Assembly (NCBI GenBank): GCA_003220495.1
Contig: QHSP01000024.1
Coordinates: forward strand, 1-64,000
Reading direction: 5' to 3'
Length of the DNA: 64,000 nt
Origin: Candidatus Rokuibacteriota bacterium
Lineage (GTDB): Bacteria > Methylomirabilota > Methylomirabilia > Rokubacteriales > CSP1-6
The notes below the pieces were generated by a model. That model did not search any database, was not told the DNA's origin, and saw only the letters and a program-made list of their open reading frames with translations. Shown piece by piece: positions 41,447 through 49,566 of this stretch. A program made the position numbers and the translations under genes. Positions within the stretch are counted from its first letter, which is position 1, and each line of letters begins with the position of its first letter.

Positions 41447-42418
41447 TCAGGGAAGCAGGATCAGCTTACCCGTCGACTCCCGCGACTCGAGATGGCGATG
41501 CGCCTGCGCCGCCTGCGCCAGGGGAAACGTCTTGCTGATGTAGAGCTTGAGCCGGCCCTCGCGCATGAGCGCGAAGCACCGCTCGGCGCTTTCCCGCGTC
41601 TTCTCTGGAAAGCCCCTCGTCAGGGTCGGCAGCGAGAGCGCGCTCACCTTCTGCGATTTCGGGGAGAGGACCGAGAGGTTCAGCGGATCCGGCGCGCCGC
41701 CCGCGCGTCCGTAGAGGACGATGTGTCCGAAGGCGGCCAGACAGCGAAGGCCCTCCTCGAACGTCGGCTTGCCGACGGCGTCGAGAATGAGATCGACCCC
41801 GCGGTCGCCGGTCAGCCGCAGCACCTCGTCGGCGAACTTGTCCTTCACGTAGTTGATCACCGCGTCCGCGCCGGCCTCTTTCGCGAGGCCGGCCTTAGCA
41901 TCGCTCGAGACCGTGCCGAACACGCGAGCGCCGGCCGCCTTGGCGAGCTGGATGGCGGCGAGCCCGACGCCGCCGGCCGCGGCGTGAACGAGGACACTCT
42001 TGCCGGGACCGGTCGTATCCATCGTGTGGAGCGCGTGATAGGCGGTCAGCCCCTGGATCAGGAACGCCGCGCCGTCGACGAAGCTCAGCGAGTCCGGGAG
42101 CGGGATGGCCATGAACGCGGGCGATACGCAGTATTCCGCGTACGCGCGGCTCGTGAACGCGGCCACGCGCATGCCGGGCCGGAGATTCGTCACGCCGTCG
42201 CCGACCGCCTCGATCACGCCCGCGACCTCCATCCCGGGCGTGTCAGGGAGCTTCGGCTTCACGGTGTACGTGCCCTGGCGAAAGCGCGTGTCCGCGAAAT
42301 TCACGCCGATCGCGTGATTCTTGATCAGCACCCAGCCGGCGCGCGCCTCCGGCCTGGGGACGTCGGCCAGGGCCAGCACCTCCGGACCACCCGTTTGCGC
42401 GAAGACGATCGCGTTCAT
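41447..42418 (-). CDS. Quinone oxidoreductase/zinc-type dehydrogenase (MDR)
   Basis: 323 residues with AAGGAGG before the ATG at 42418. FAQTGGPEVLALADVPRPEA at the start and the Rossmann motif HAAAGGVGLAAIQLAKAAGA are typical of NADPH:quinone reductases; AGVIEAVGDGVTNLRPGMRV is the substrate-cleft segment. The structural-zinc Cys cluster is absent, as in quinone-reductase types. It is the first gene of a minus-strand run continuing into MmgE/PrpD and the SDR. A different MDR substrate such as an enoyl thioester or ketone is possible. Confidence 0.92.
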   Translation of the reverse strand: MNAIVFAQTGGPEVLALADVPRPEARAGWVLIKNHAIGVNFADTRFRQGTYTVKPKLPDTPGMEVAGVIEAVGDGVTNLRPGMRVAAFTSRAYAEYCVSPAFMAIPLPDSLSFVDGAAFLIQGLTAYHALHTMDTTGPGKSVLVHAAAGGVGLAAIQLAKAAGARVFGTVSSDAKAGLAKEAGADAVINYVKDKFADEVLRLTGDRGVDLILDAVGKPTFEEGLRCLAAFGHIVLYGRAGGAPDPLNLSVLSPKSQKVSALSLPTLTRGFPEKTRESAERCFALMREGRLKLYISKTFPLAQAAQAHRHLESRESTGKLILLP

Positions 42419-42524
42419 CCCTTCCTCCTTGTGGCGAGGCACACACTATCGCAGAACGGAGCTTCGATGGGGCGGGTATTCCCGGAATTACCGCGCTCGC
42501 CGTTTCCTGTAGTATTTTTTCAAG

Positions 42525-45356
42525 TTGCGGACCGTGATCACTCGAGCCAGCTACGTTCGCGCCCCGGATTGGCCCGCGCCCGTCCGTTACTCCGTCGCCG
42601 TGGCCGCCGTGCTGGCGGCGGCGGCGGCGCGCGGCGCGTTCTCGATATTCTGGGGCGCCGACTTGCCGTTCCTGATGTTCATTCCCGCCATGGTTCTGAG
42701 CGCCTGGGTGGGCGGGTTCTGGCCGGGGATCGTCACGACCGTCCTCGGCGCGGCGCTCGCCAGCTATTTCTGGCTGCCTCCGTTCTACGCCTTCCGCGTG
42801 TCGACCGTCGGCGACCTCGTCGGCCTTCTGGTCTTCGTCGCGATCGGCGTCCTGATCAGCGCGCTCAGCGAGGCGATGGACCGCGGCCGCCGCCGTCTCG
42901 AAAGTCTGCTCCACAGCATCGACGAAGGCTTCGTCGTGTTCGACCAGGACTGGCGCTGTCGCTACGTGAACGATCGAGCCGCGGAATTGCTCGGCCAGCC
43001 GGCGGCGTCGATGGTCGGCAAGGCGATGTGGGACCTGTTCCCCGACATCGTCGGCACCCAGATCGAGGCCCGTCTGCGGCGCGCGCCGGCTGCGAACGAG
43101 CCCGTCGTGTTCGAGACGTTCTACCGGCCGTCCGCGCGGCGGTTCAGAGCTCGGGTCTTTCCGACGCCGGACGGCTTCTCCGCCCTGCTCGAGGACACCA
43201 CGGAGCGAAAGCGGGCCGAGGAAGACTCGCTGCGGCTCGCGGCGATCGTGCGCTCGTCCGAGGAGGCGATCGTCGGCAAGGATCTCGACGGGATCATCAC
43301 GGCGTGGAATCCAGCCGCCGAGCGACTGTTCGGCTTCACGGCGCAGGAAGCGATCGGCCGGTCCATCAGGATCGTCGTGCCCGCGGACCGGCAGGGAGAG
43401 GAGGACGACGTCCTGGGCCGCCTGCGCCGCGGGGAGACGATCGAGCACATGGAGACCGTGCGTCTCCGGAAGGACGGCACCCTGATCGACGTCGCGTTGA
43501 CGGTGTCGTCGATCCGGGACGCCGACGGCCGCGTCATCGGCGCCTCGAAGACCGCCCGCGGCATCGGCGAGCGGCTCCGCGCCGAGGCGGAGCGCGCCAG
43601 GCTTCTCACGGCCGAGCAAGCGGCCCGCGCGCGAGCCGAGGCGGCCGAGCGTCGCGCGACCCTCCTGTCCGAGTCGAGCACCGCGCTCAGCGGCTCGCTC
43701 GACTACGCCACGACGCTTCGCACCGTGTCGCGGCTCATCGTGCCCCGATTCGCGGACTGGTGCATCGTCGATCTCGTCACGCGCGAGAACACGCTGGAGC
43801 GCGTCGCGGTCTCGGCGGCCGGGCCCGACTCCGAAGCGCTGCTGTCGGAGCTCCAGCGTTACGCGCCGGACTGGACCTCGCCGCAGCCGGCCGCCGAGGT
43901 GCTTCGCTCGCGGAAGACGATTGCGATGCCGGAGGTCACGGAGGACACGCTCGTCTCGACCGCGCGGGACGAGCGGCACCTGGAGATCATGCGCCGTCTG
44001 CGGCCGAGCTCGGCGATCGCCGTCCCGATGGTGACCCGCCAGCGCATCGTCGGCGCGATCACGCTCGTGCGAACCACTCCCGGGCGTTCGTACGACGACG
44101 CCGACGTCGCGATGGCGGAGGAGCTCGCGCGTCGGGCGGCGTTGGCGGTCGACAACGCGACGCTCTATGGCGAGGCCGATCAGGCTCGGGCGCAGGCCGA
44201 AGGCGCGAATCGCGCGAAGGACGAGTTCCTCGCCGTGTTGTCGCACGAGCTGCGGACGCCGATGAACGCGGTCTACGGGTGGGCGCGCATGCTCCAGATG
44301 GGTCAGATCGACTCGGGTACGACGCCGCGCGCGCTCGACGCGATCGTTCGCAACGCGCACGTCCAGCTCCAGCTGATCGACGATCTCCTCGACGTGTCCC
44401 GCATCATCAGCGGCAAGATGCGGCTCGACATCCGGCCGGTCGACATCCGGCGCGTGCTCGAATCGGCGCTCGACGCGGTGCGGCCGGCGGCCGACGCCAA
44501 GGGGCTCAAGCTCCACTCTCTCCTCGATCCGGGCGCCGGACCGATCAACGGCGATCCGGATCGCCTGCAGCAAGTCGTCTGGAATCTTCTGATGAACGCG
44601 GTCAAGTTCACGCCGCGGGACGGGCGGATCCAGCTCATGCTCCAGCGCGTCAACTCACATGTCGAGATCGTGGTCAGCGACACCGGCGCCGGCATCCGCA
44701 GCGAGCTGCTGCCGGTCATCTTCGACCGCTTCCAGCAGGGCGAGAGTGGAAGCACGCGCAACAAGGGTGGCCTTGGTCTCGGGCTCGCCCTCGTTCGCCA
44801 CCTGGTCGAGCTGCACGGGGGGGCCGTCACCGCCGAGAGCGCGGGTGAGGGCAAGGGCGCGACCTTCCGGGTGAAGCTGCCGCTCGTGGGCGCGCTGGCC
44901 GCGACGGCAGAAGACCGCGTGCACCCCACCGCCCGCCAACCGGCGCCCGCATATCACGGCCCCTCGCTCCGAGGGCTCCGCGTCCTCGTCGTCGACGACG
45001 ACCCCGACGCTCTGGATCTGATCGCAACGATCCTGAGACGGGCGGAAGCGGAGCCCATGCTCTGCTCGTCGCCGACGGAAGCGCTCGCAGCGCTCCGGTC
45101 CTGGAAGCCACACGTGCTCGTCTCGGACATCGAGATGCCCGGTGAGGACGGCTACTCGCTCATCCGGAAGATCCGCGAGCTGGCCGGCTCCGACGGCGGC
45201 CAGATCCCGGCGGTGGCGCTCACCGCCTACGGAAGGCCTGAAGATCGGGTGCGCTCGCTGTCGGCCGGCTACAGCGTGCACGTGTCGAAGCCGGTGGACC
45301 CGGTCGAGCTCGGTGTGATCGTCGCCAACCTGGTTGGCCGGTCGCCCTCCGGGTGA
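42525..45356 (+). CDS. Hybrid sensor histidine kinase with KdpD-like membrane domain, PAS, GAF and receiver
   Basis: 943 residues if started at TTG 42525 (a GTG nine bases later is also possible; a TAGTAT stands just upstream). Residues 18-112 are a four-span DUF4118 membrane domain. Two PAS domains follow (about 122-228 and 232-348), then a GAF domain (385-545), HisKA with LSHELRTPMNAVYGW (H574), HATPase (VWNLLMNAVKFTPRDG, GLGLGLALVRHLVELHGG) and a C-terminal receiver with VLVVDDDPDA, phospho-acceptor D868 and K922. The next gene, nagZ, starts inside its stop codon (GTGA), which links this sensor to cell-wall recycling. Confidence 0.92.
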   Translation: MRTVITRASYVRAPDWPAPVRYSVAVAAVLAAAAARGAFSIFWGADLPFLMFIPAMVLSAWVGGFWPGIVTTVLGAALASYFWLPPFYAFRVSTVGDLVGLLVFVAIGVLISALSEAMDRGRRRLESLLHSIDEGFVVFDQDWRCRYVNDRAAELLGQPAASMVGKAMWDLFPDIVGTQIEARLRRAPAANEPVVFETFYRPSARRFRARVFPTPDGFSALLEDTTERKRAEEDSLRLAAIVRSSEEAIVGKDLDGIITAWNPAAERLFGFTAQEAIGRSIRIVVPADRQGEEDDVLGRLRRGETIEHMETVRLRKDGTLIDVALTVSSIRDADGRVIGASKTARGIGERLRAEAERARLLTAEQAARARAEAAERRATLLSESSTALSGSLDYATTLRTVSRLIVPRFADWCIVDLVTRENTLERVAVSAAGPDSEALLSELQRYAPDWTSPQPAAEVLRSRKTIAMPEVTEDTLVSTARDERHLEIMRRLRPSSAIAVPMVTRQRIVGAITLVRTTPGRSYDDADVAMAEELARRAALAVDNATLYGEADQARAQAEGANRAKDEFLAVLSHELRTPMNAVYGWARMLQMGQIDSGTTPRALDAIVRNAHVQLQLIDDLLDVSRIISGKMRLDIRPVDIRRVLESALDAVRPAADAKGLKLHSLLDPGAGPINGDPDRLQQVVWNLLMNAVKFTPRDGRIQLMLQRVNSHVEIVVSDTGAGIRSELLPVIFDRFQQGESGSTRNKGGLGLGLALVRHLVELHGGAVTAESAGEGKGATFRVKLPLVGALAATAEDRVHPTARQPAPAYHGPSLRGLRVLVVDDDPDALDLIATILRRAEAEPMLCSSPTEALAALRSWKPHVLVSDIEMPGEDGYSLIRKIRELAGSDGGQIPAVALTAYGRPEDRVRSLSAGYSVHVSKPVDPVELGVIVANLVGRSPSG

Positions 45357-46408
45357 GGCACGGCGCCGGCCAGCTCCTGGCCGTCGGCTTCGACGGGACG
45401 AGGATTCCGGAGGCACTCGCCGCGCTGGCGGAGCAGTCAGGGCTGGGTGGCATCGTGCTGTTCACTCGAAATTGCCCGAGCCTCGACGCCGTGCTGTCGC
45501 TCACCGCCGCGGCGCGGCGACTCGCCCCCGACATCCTCGTGATGGTCGACCACGAAGGTGGACGCGTTCATCGCCTGCCGCCGCCCTTCACTCGATTTCC
45601 GCCGGCGGCCGCTGTCGGGCGGTCCGGCGAGCCGCGGCTTGCGGCCGCGGTCGCGAGCGCGATGGCGCGCGAGCTGCGCGCCGCCGGATTCGATTCCGGG
45701 CTCGCGCCGGTGCTCGACTGCTTGCTCGATCCGGCCAACACGGTGATCGGCGACCGCGCGTTCGGTTCGGCCCCGGAAGCGGTCGCCGCGTTCGGCGTGG
45801 CGTTCGTGGAGGCGATGCTTCCCACGGGCCTGGTGCCGGTCGCGAAGCATTTCCCCGGGCACGGGCTCACCGCCGTCGACTCGCACCACGCCTTGCCCGA
45901 CACCTCGGCGACCGTCGCCGATCTGGAGCGCGGCGAGCTCGTCCCGTTCCGCGCCGTCCTCGCGGCCGGCTGCCCGGCCGTCCTGGTCGCGCACGTGCGA
46001 TACCGCGCGCTCGACGCGGAGCTGCCCGGTTCGCTGTCACACGCGGTCGTCTCGGGCTTGCTGCGTCGACGTCTCGGCTTCGACGGCTTCGTGCTGAGCG
46101 ACGACCTCGAGATGTCGGCGGTCGCCGCTACCTGGGGCGTGGCCGACGCGGCGCGGCGGTTCCTCGGGGCGGGAGGAGATCTCGCGCTGATCTGCCGGAA
46201 CGCGGAAGCCCGCGACGCGGCGGTCGCCGCGATCGAGCGCGACATCGAGCGCGGAGTACTCGACGTGGCCGCGGCTCAGCGCCGCCGGCGCGCGATTCGC
46301 GAGCTCGTCGCCGCCGCCGGGCCTCGTCCAGACCTCTCGGTGATCGGCTGCGCGGAGCATCGAGCCCTCGCCGAGGAGGTGGCGCGACGCTCGGCCGAGC
46401 GGGGCTGA
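45353..46408 (+). CDS. nagZ: Beta-N-acetylhexosaminidase (NagZ, GH3)
   Basis: 351 residues, starting at a GTG that overlaps the kinase stop. NagZ signatures are complete: VMVDHEGGRVHRL, the NagZ-specific loop KHFPGHG (165-171) with the general acid/base pair in AVDSHHALPD (H178), and the nucleophile D250 in FVLSDDLEMSAV. It removes GlcNAc from GlcNAc-anhydroMurNAc peptides in the cytoplasm during peptidoglycan recycling. The DUF1460 amidase gene follows after 22 bp, a meaningful functional partner. Confidence 0.93.
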   Translation: MRHGAGQLLAVGFDGTRIPEALAALAEQSGLGGIVLFTRNCPSLDAVLSLTAAARRLAPDILVMVDHEGGRVHRLPPPFTRFPPAAAVGRSGEPRLAAAVASAMARELRAAGFDSGLAPVLDCLLDPANTVIGDRAFGSAPEAVAAFGVAFVEAMLPTGLVPVAKHFPGHGLTAVDSHHALPDTSATVADLERGELVPFRAVLAAGCPAVLVAHVRYRALDAELPGSLSHAVVSGLLRRRLGFDGFVLSDDLEMSAVAATWGVADAARRFLGAGGDLALICRNAEARDAAVAAIERDIERGVLDVAAAQRRRRAIRELVAAAGPRPDLSVIGCAEHRALAEEVARRSAERG

Positions 46409-46430
46409 GCGTGCGATCCTGAGGGAAGCG

Positions 46431-47345
46431 ATGAACCACCCGTGGCCGGACCGGCGAGCGTTCCTCACCTTCGTGGGAACAGCCCTGGCGAGCGCCGGCC
46501 TACTGGCCGTCCCACGCCCCGGGCGCGTGTCGGCCGGCAGTCAGGACGCCAAGGTCTTCGAGGGGCGCGAAGTCTTCGACCGACTGGTGACCCAGGCGCG
46601 GGAGCGCCGGTGGAGCGAGCGGCCGATCGGCGAGCGGATCGGCGCCATCGGGATGGCGCTGCGCCAGACGCCCTACGTGGCCTCGACCCTGGAGCTCTAC
46701 GACGATCGCGAAGTGTGCGCGGTCGATTTTCGCGGGCTGGACTGCGTCACGTTCTTCGAGCTGGCACTCGCCTTCGCGCGAATTCTCAAGCGCGGCGAGC
46801 CGACGGCCGACGCGCTGTTGGCGGATGTCACGCTCCTCCGGTACCGCGGCGGCCAGCTGACCGACTACGCCTCTCGGCTGCACTACCTGAGCGACTGGTT
46901 CGCCGACAACCAGGCCAAGGGCGTCGTCCGCCTGATCACGCAAGACCTCCCCGGCGCCGAGCGCTTCACCCGGCGCGTGAGCTTCATGAGCACTCATCCC
47001 GGCGCCTATCGACAGCTGAAGGCGAGCCCGGACCAGCTGGCGAAGATCACAGTGCGCGAAGCCGAGATCAATGCGCGGGCGACCTACTACCTGCCGAAGG
47101 AGAAGGTCGCGGCCGCCCAGCGTCTCCTGATGACCGGCGACATCGTCGGCGTCACCACCACGATCGAGGGCCTCGACTGCGCGCACTCCGGCGTCTGCTA
47201 CCGGGACGAGGCCGGCATTCCCCGGCTCCTGCACGCGTCGACCACACGGAACGCGGTCGTCCTCGACGAGGACCTGGCGACCTACGTGGCGAGCGTGCGG
47301 ACGCACAGCGGTGTCATGGTGGCCCGTCCGCTGGAAGCGACGTAG
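46431..47345 (+). CDS. DUF1460 N-acetylmuramoyl-L-alanine amidase-like protein
   Basis: 304 residues. An N-terminal Tat-like signal (DRRAFLTFVGTALASAGLL) suggests export. The papain-fold DUF1460 core shows the nucleophile C105 in FRGLDCVTFFELALAF and the His region near GLDCAHSGVCYRDEAG and RLLHAST. Members from Bacteroides cleave the amide between muramic acid and L-Ala of peptidoglycan fragments. Together with NagZ it makes a two-enzyme set for muropeptide breakdown, although one is cytoplasmic and the other seems exported. It is probably transcribed with the hybrid kinase and nagZ. Confidence 0.88.
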   Translation: MNHPWPDRRAFLTFVGTALASAGLLAVPRPGRVSAGSQDAKVFEGREVFDRLVTQARERRWSERPIGERIGAIGMALRQTPYVASTLELYDDREVCAVDFRGLDCVTFFELALAFARILKRGEPTADALLADVTLLRYRGGQLTDYASRLHYLSDWFADNQAKGVVRLITQDLPGAERFTRRVSFMSTHPGAYRQLKASPDQLAKITVREAEINARATYYLPKEKVAAAQRLLMTGDIVGVTTTIEGLDCAHSGVCYRDEAGIPRLLHASTTRNAVVLDEDLATYVASVRTHSGVMVARPLEAT

Positions 47346-47373
47346 CGCTCGGAGGAGCGGTCCGCGGCGCGGG

Positions 47374-47868
47374 TCACAGGAGCCGCTCCATCACGACGAC
47401 GTCGACCCACTGGCCGTCCAGCCGGCCCTGCTCGCGGTACACGCCGACCTCGACGAACCCGAGCCGCCGATAGAGGGCGACGCCGGCCACGTTGAAGGGG
47501 AACGCGGCGAGCACGAGCTTGTGATAGCCGAGCTCGCGGCCGCGCGCGATGAGCGCCTCCAGCAGTCGATGGCCGACGCCGCGCCCGCGCCACTCGCGGC
47601 CGACGTAGACCGAGAAGTCCGCGACGTGGTCGTAGGCCGGCCGCGGGTTGAACGAGTTCAGGCTGCCCCAGCCGACGACGCGGCCGCCCACCTCGCCGAC
47701 GATCACCGGGTGGCGGGGCCCACGCGCGGCGAGCCAGCGCCTCCGCTCCTCGGCCGAGCGCGTCTCCGTCTCGAGCGTCGCCAGGCGGTCCTCGATGCCC
47801 TGGTTGTAGATCGCGGCGATCGCGTCACCGTCGGTCGCCTCGGCCGCGCGGATCGCCACGTCGCGCAT
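47374..47868 (-). CDS. GNAT acetyltransferase, phosphinothricin-acetyltransferase-like
   Basis: 164 residues. VAIRAAEATDGDAIAAIYNQ, the acetyl-CoA loop REWRGRGVGHRLL and the LVLAAFPFNVAGVALYRRLG and FVEVGVYREQGRLDGQWVDV blocks are those of the PAT/arsinothricin-like N-acetyltransferase group. It acetylates a small amine such as phosphinothricin, methionine sulfone or an unknown metabolite. It converges with the DUF1460 gene (28 bp) and is divergent from the amidase operon. Confidence 0.9.
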   Translation of the reverse strand: MRDVAIRAAEATDGDAIAAIYNQGIEDRLATLETETRSAEERRRWLAARGPRHPVIVGEVGGRVVGWGSLNSFNPRPAYDHVADFSVYVGREWRGRGVGHRLLEALIARGRELGYHKLVLAAFPFNVAGVALYRRLGFVEVGVYREQGRLDGQWVDVVVMERLL

Positions 47869-48017
47869 ACGCCAAGTCTCCCGCCGGTCAATGGATTCAT
47901 CAAATGCATTGCATGACCGCGCTCGAAAGCGCCGTGAAGCGGACGCGCGGCGGGGCGACTCCTTGACCCTGCCCGGGTGGGGGCGGTAATGTCGGCTGGC
48001 ATTCAGGGTGACGTCAT

Positions 48018-48061
48018 GCGCGCAGGCCGTCGCGAGGCGGGGCCCCGCCGGCCGAGGCGCG
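48018..48061 (+). repeat. Dispersed structured repeat, copy 6 (variant core)
   Basis: Outer arms are as in other copies (GCGCGCAGGCCG ... CGGCCGAGGCGCG), but the core is a perfect palindrome GCGGGGCCCCGC without the TGGG loop. It ends 19 bp before the ATG at 48081 and points along that gene. Confidence 0.82.
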
Positions 48062-48080
48062 ACCCCAAAGAGGTGCTGAC

Positions 48081-49559
48081 ATGAGTGACCACATCGACGC
48101 CTACGCGACCGCGACCGACATGCTCGCGGCGCTCCGCGCGCGCCGTGTGTCCGCCGTCGAGCTCCTCGAGCTCCACCGTCGACGGATCGACCGGCATAAT
48201 GCCGCGTTGAACGCCATCGTCGAGCCCGATTTCGAGCGCGCGCGCCGCGACGCCGAGGCCGCCGACGCGCGTCGGGCCCGCGGCGAGGACACGCCGCTGC
48301 TCGGCTTGCCGATGACCTTGAAGGAGTCGATCAACGTGCGCGGGTTGCGCACCACCGCCGGCATGTCCCAGTGGAAGGACTTCCGCGCGGAGCACGACGC
48401 GCCGGTCACGACGCGCGTGAAGGGCGCGGGCGCGATCGTCATGGCAAAGACGAACGTGCCGCAAATGCTCGCCGACTGGCAGTCGGTCAATCCGGTCTAC
48501 GGCCGAACCAACAACCCCTGGGATCTCGGCCGGACACCCGGAGGCTCGACCGGCGGCGGCGCCGCGGCGCTTGCCGCCGGGCTCACGCCGCTCGAATTCG
48601 GTAGCGACATCGGCGGCTCGATCCGCGTGCCGGCTGCCTTCTGCGGCGTCTACGGTCACCGGCCGAGCGAGACGGCGATGCCGCGAAGCGGGCAGTTCCC
48701 GATGCCGCCGATGCCGAACGCCGCGGTCGTGATGGGCGTGCAGGGGCCGATGGCGCGCTCCGGCGAGGATCTCGAGCTGGCGCTCGACGTCGCGGCGGGA
48801 CCCGAAGTGGGCGAGGACGTGGCGTGGAAGATCGCGATTCCCGCCGCGCGCCGCGATCGGCTGGCGGGCTTTCGGGTCGCGGTGCTGCCGGCGCTCGACT
48901 GGGTACCGGTCGACGCCGAGGTGGCGGCCGCGCTCGAGGGCGTCGCATCGAGCCTCGGCCGCCTCGGCTGCCAGGTGAAGGTCGTCCAGCCCGATGCGCT
49001 CGGCGATCACCGCCAGCACTACGCGCTCTACCTGTCCCTGCTCGCCGCCGTCACCTCGGCGCGCGTCGCCGCCGCCGATCGCCGCGCGCGGCTCGAGGTC
49101 ATGCGCACTCGCGACGACGAGTGGAGCCGCGCGTCCCAGCGCGGGATCGAGAGCGGCGCACCGGACTACGTCGCCTGGTTCGGTCAGCGCGAGCAGTATC
49201 GCGCGGCCTGGCGCGCGTTCTTCCGCGAGTGGGACGTGCTCCTGATGCCCGCGTTCATCACCCCGGCGTATCCGCACTGGGACAAGCCGTTTCCGGGCAC
49301 CCCCGAGTCGATCAAGAAGACGCTCGACGTGAACGGCAAGCCGGTGCTGGAGGAGATCGGCCTGTTCTGCGCCTCGGTGGGGACGCTTGCCGGGCAACCG
49401 TCGACGGCGTTTCCGGCCGGTCGTAGCCGCGGCGGCCTGCCGATCGGGCTGCAGGCGCTCGGGCCGTATCTCGAGGACCGCACACCGATCCGGTTCGCGT
49501 CCCTGGTCGGGCGCGAGCTCGGCAGCTTTGTCCGACCGCCGCGGTACGAGGGAGATTGA
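48081..49559 (+). CDS. Amidase (amidase-signature family)
   Basis: 492 residues. The Ser-cisSer-Lys triad is visible: K81 in LPMTLKESINV, S156 in RTPGGSTGGGAAAL and S180 in FGSDIGGSIRVPA. This is the amidase-signature fold; substrates range from simple amides to aryl and acyl-amino compounds. It is the first of three packed genes with an LLM monooxygenase (seven-base gap) and an alpha/beta hydrolase (four-base overlap), a set suited to breakdown of a heterocyclic or amide compound. AAAGAGGTG precedes the ATG. Confidence 0.93.
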   Translation: MSDHIDAYATATDMLAALRARRVSAVELLELHRRRIDRHNAALNAIVEPDFERARRDAEAADARRARGEDTPLLGLPMTLKESINVRGLRTTAGMSQWKDFRAEHDAPVTTRVKGAGAIVMAKTNVPQMLADWQSVNPVYGRTNNPWDLGRTPGGSTGGGAAALAAGLTPLEFGSDIGGSIRVPAAFCGVYGHRPSETAMPRSGQFPMPPMPNAAVVMGVQGPMARSGEDLELALDVAAGPEVGEDVAWKIAIPAARRDRLAGFRVAVLPALDWVPVDAEVAAALEGVASSLGRLGCQVKVVQPDALGDHRQHYALYLSLLAAVTSARVAAADRRARLEVMRTRDDEWSRASQRGIESGAPDYVAWFGQREQYRAAWRAFFREWDVLLMPAFITPAYPHWDKPFPGTPESIKKTLDVNGKPVLEEIGLFCASVGTLAGQPSTAFPAGRSRGGLPIGLQALGPYLEDRTPIRFASLVGRELGSFVRPPRYEGD

Positions 49560-49566
49560 GAGACCG

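Noticed and set aside
42243-44573. Long minus-strand frame opposite the hybrid kinase
   Set aside because: Arg/His/Asp-rich shadow of the kinase; all PAS, GAF and kinase motifs are in the plus frame.
41417-44848. A very long plus-strand frame over the quinone reductase and sensor kinase
   Set aside because: It runs antisense to one real gene and out of frame through another; composition is Arg/Gly-rich without motifs.
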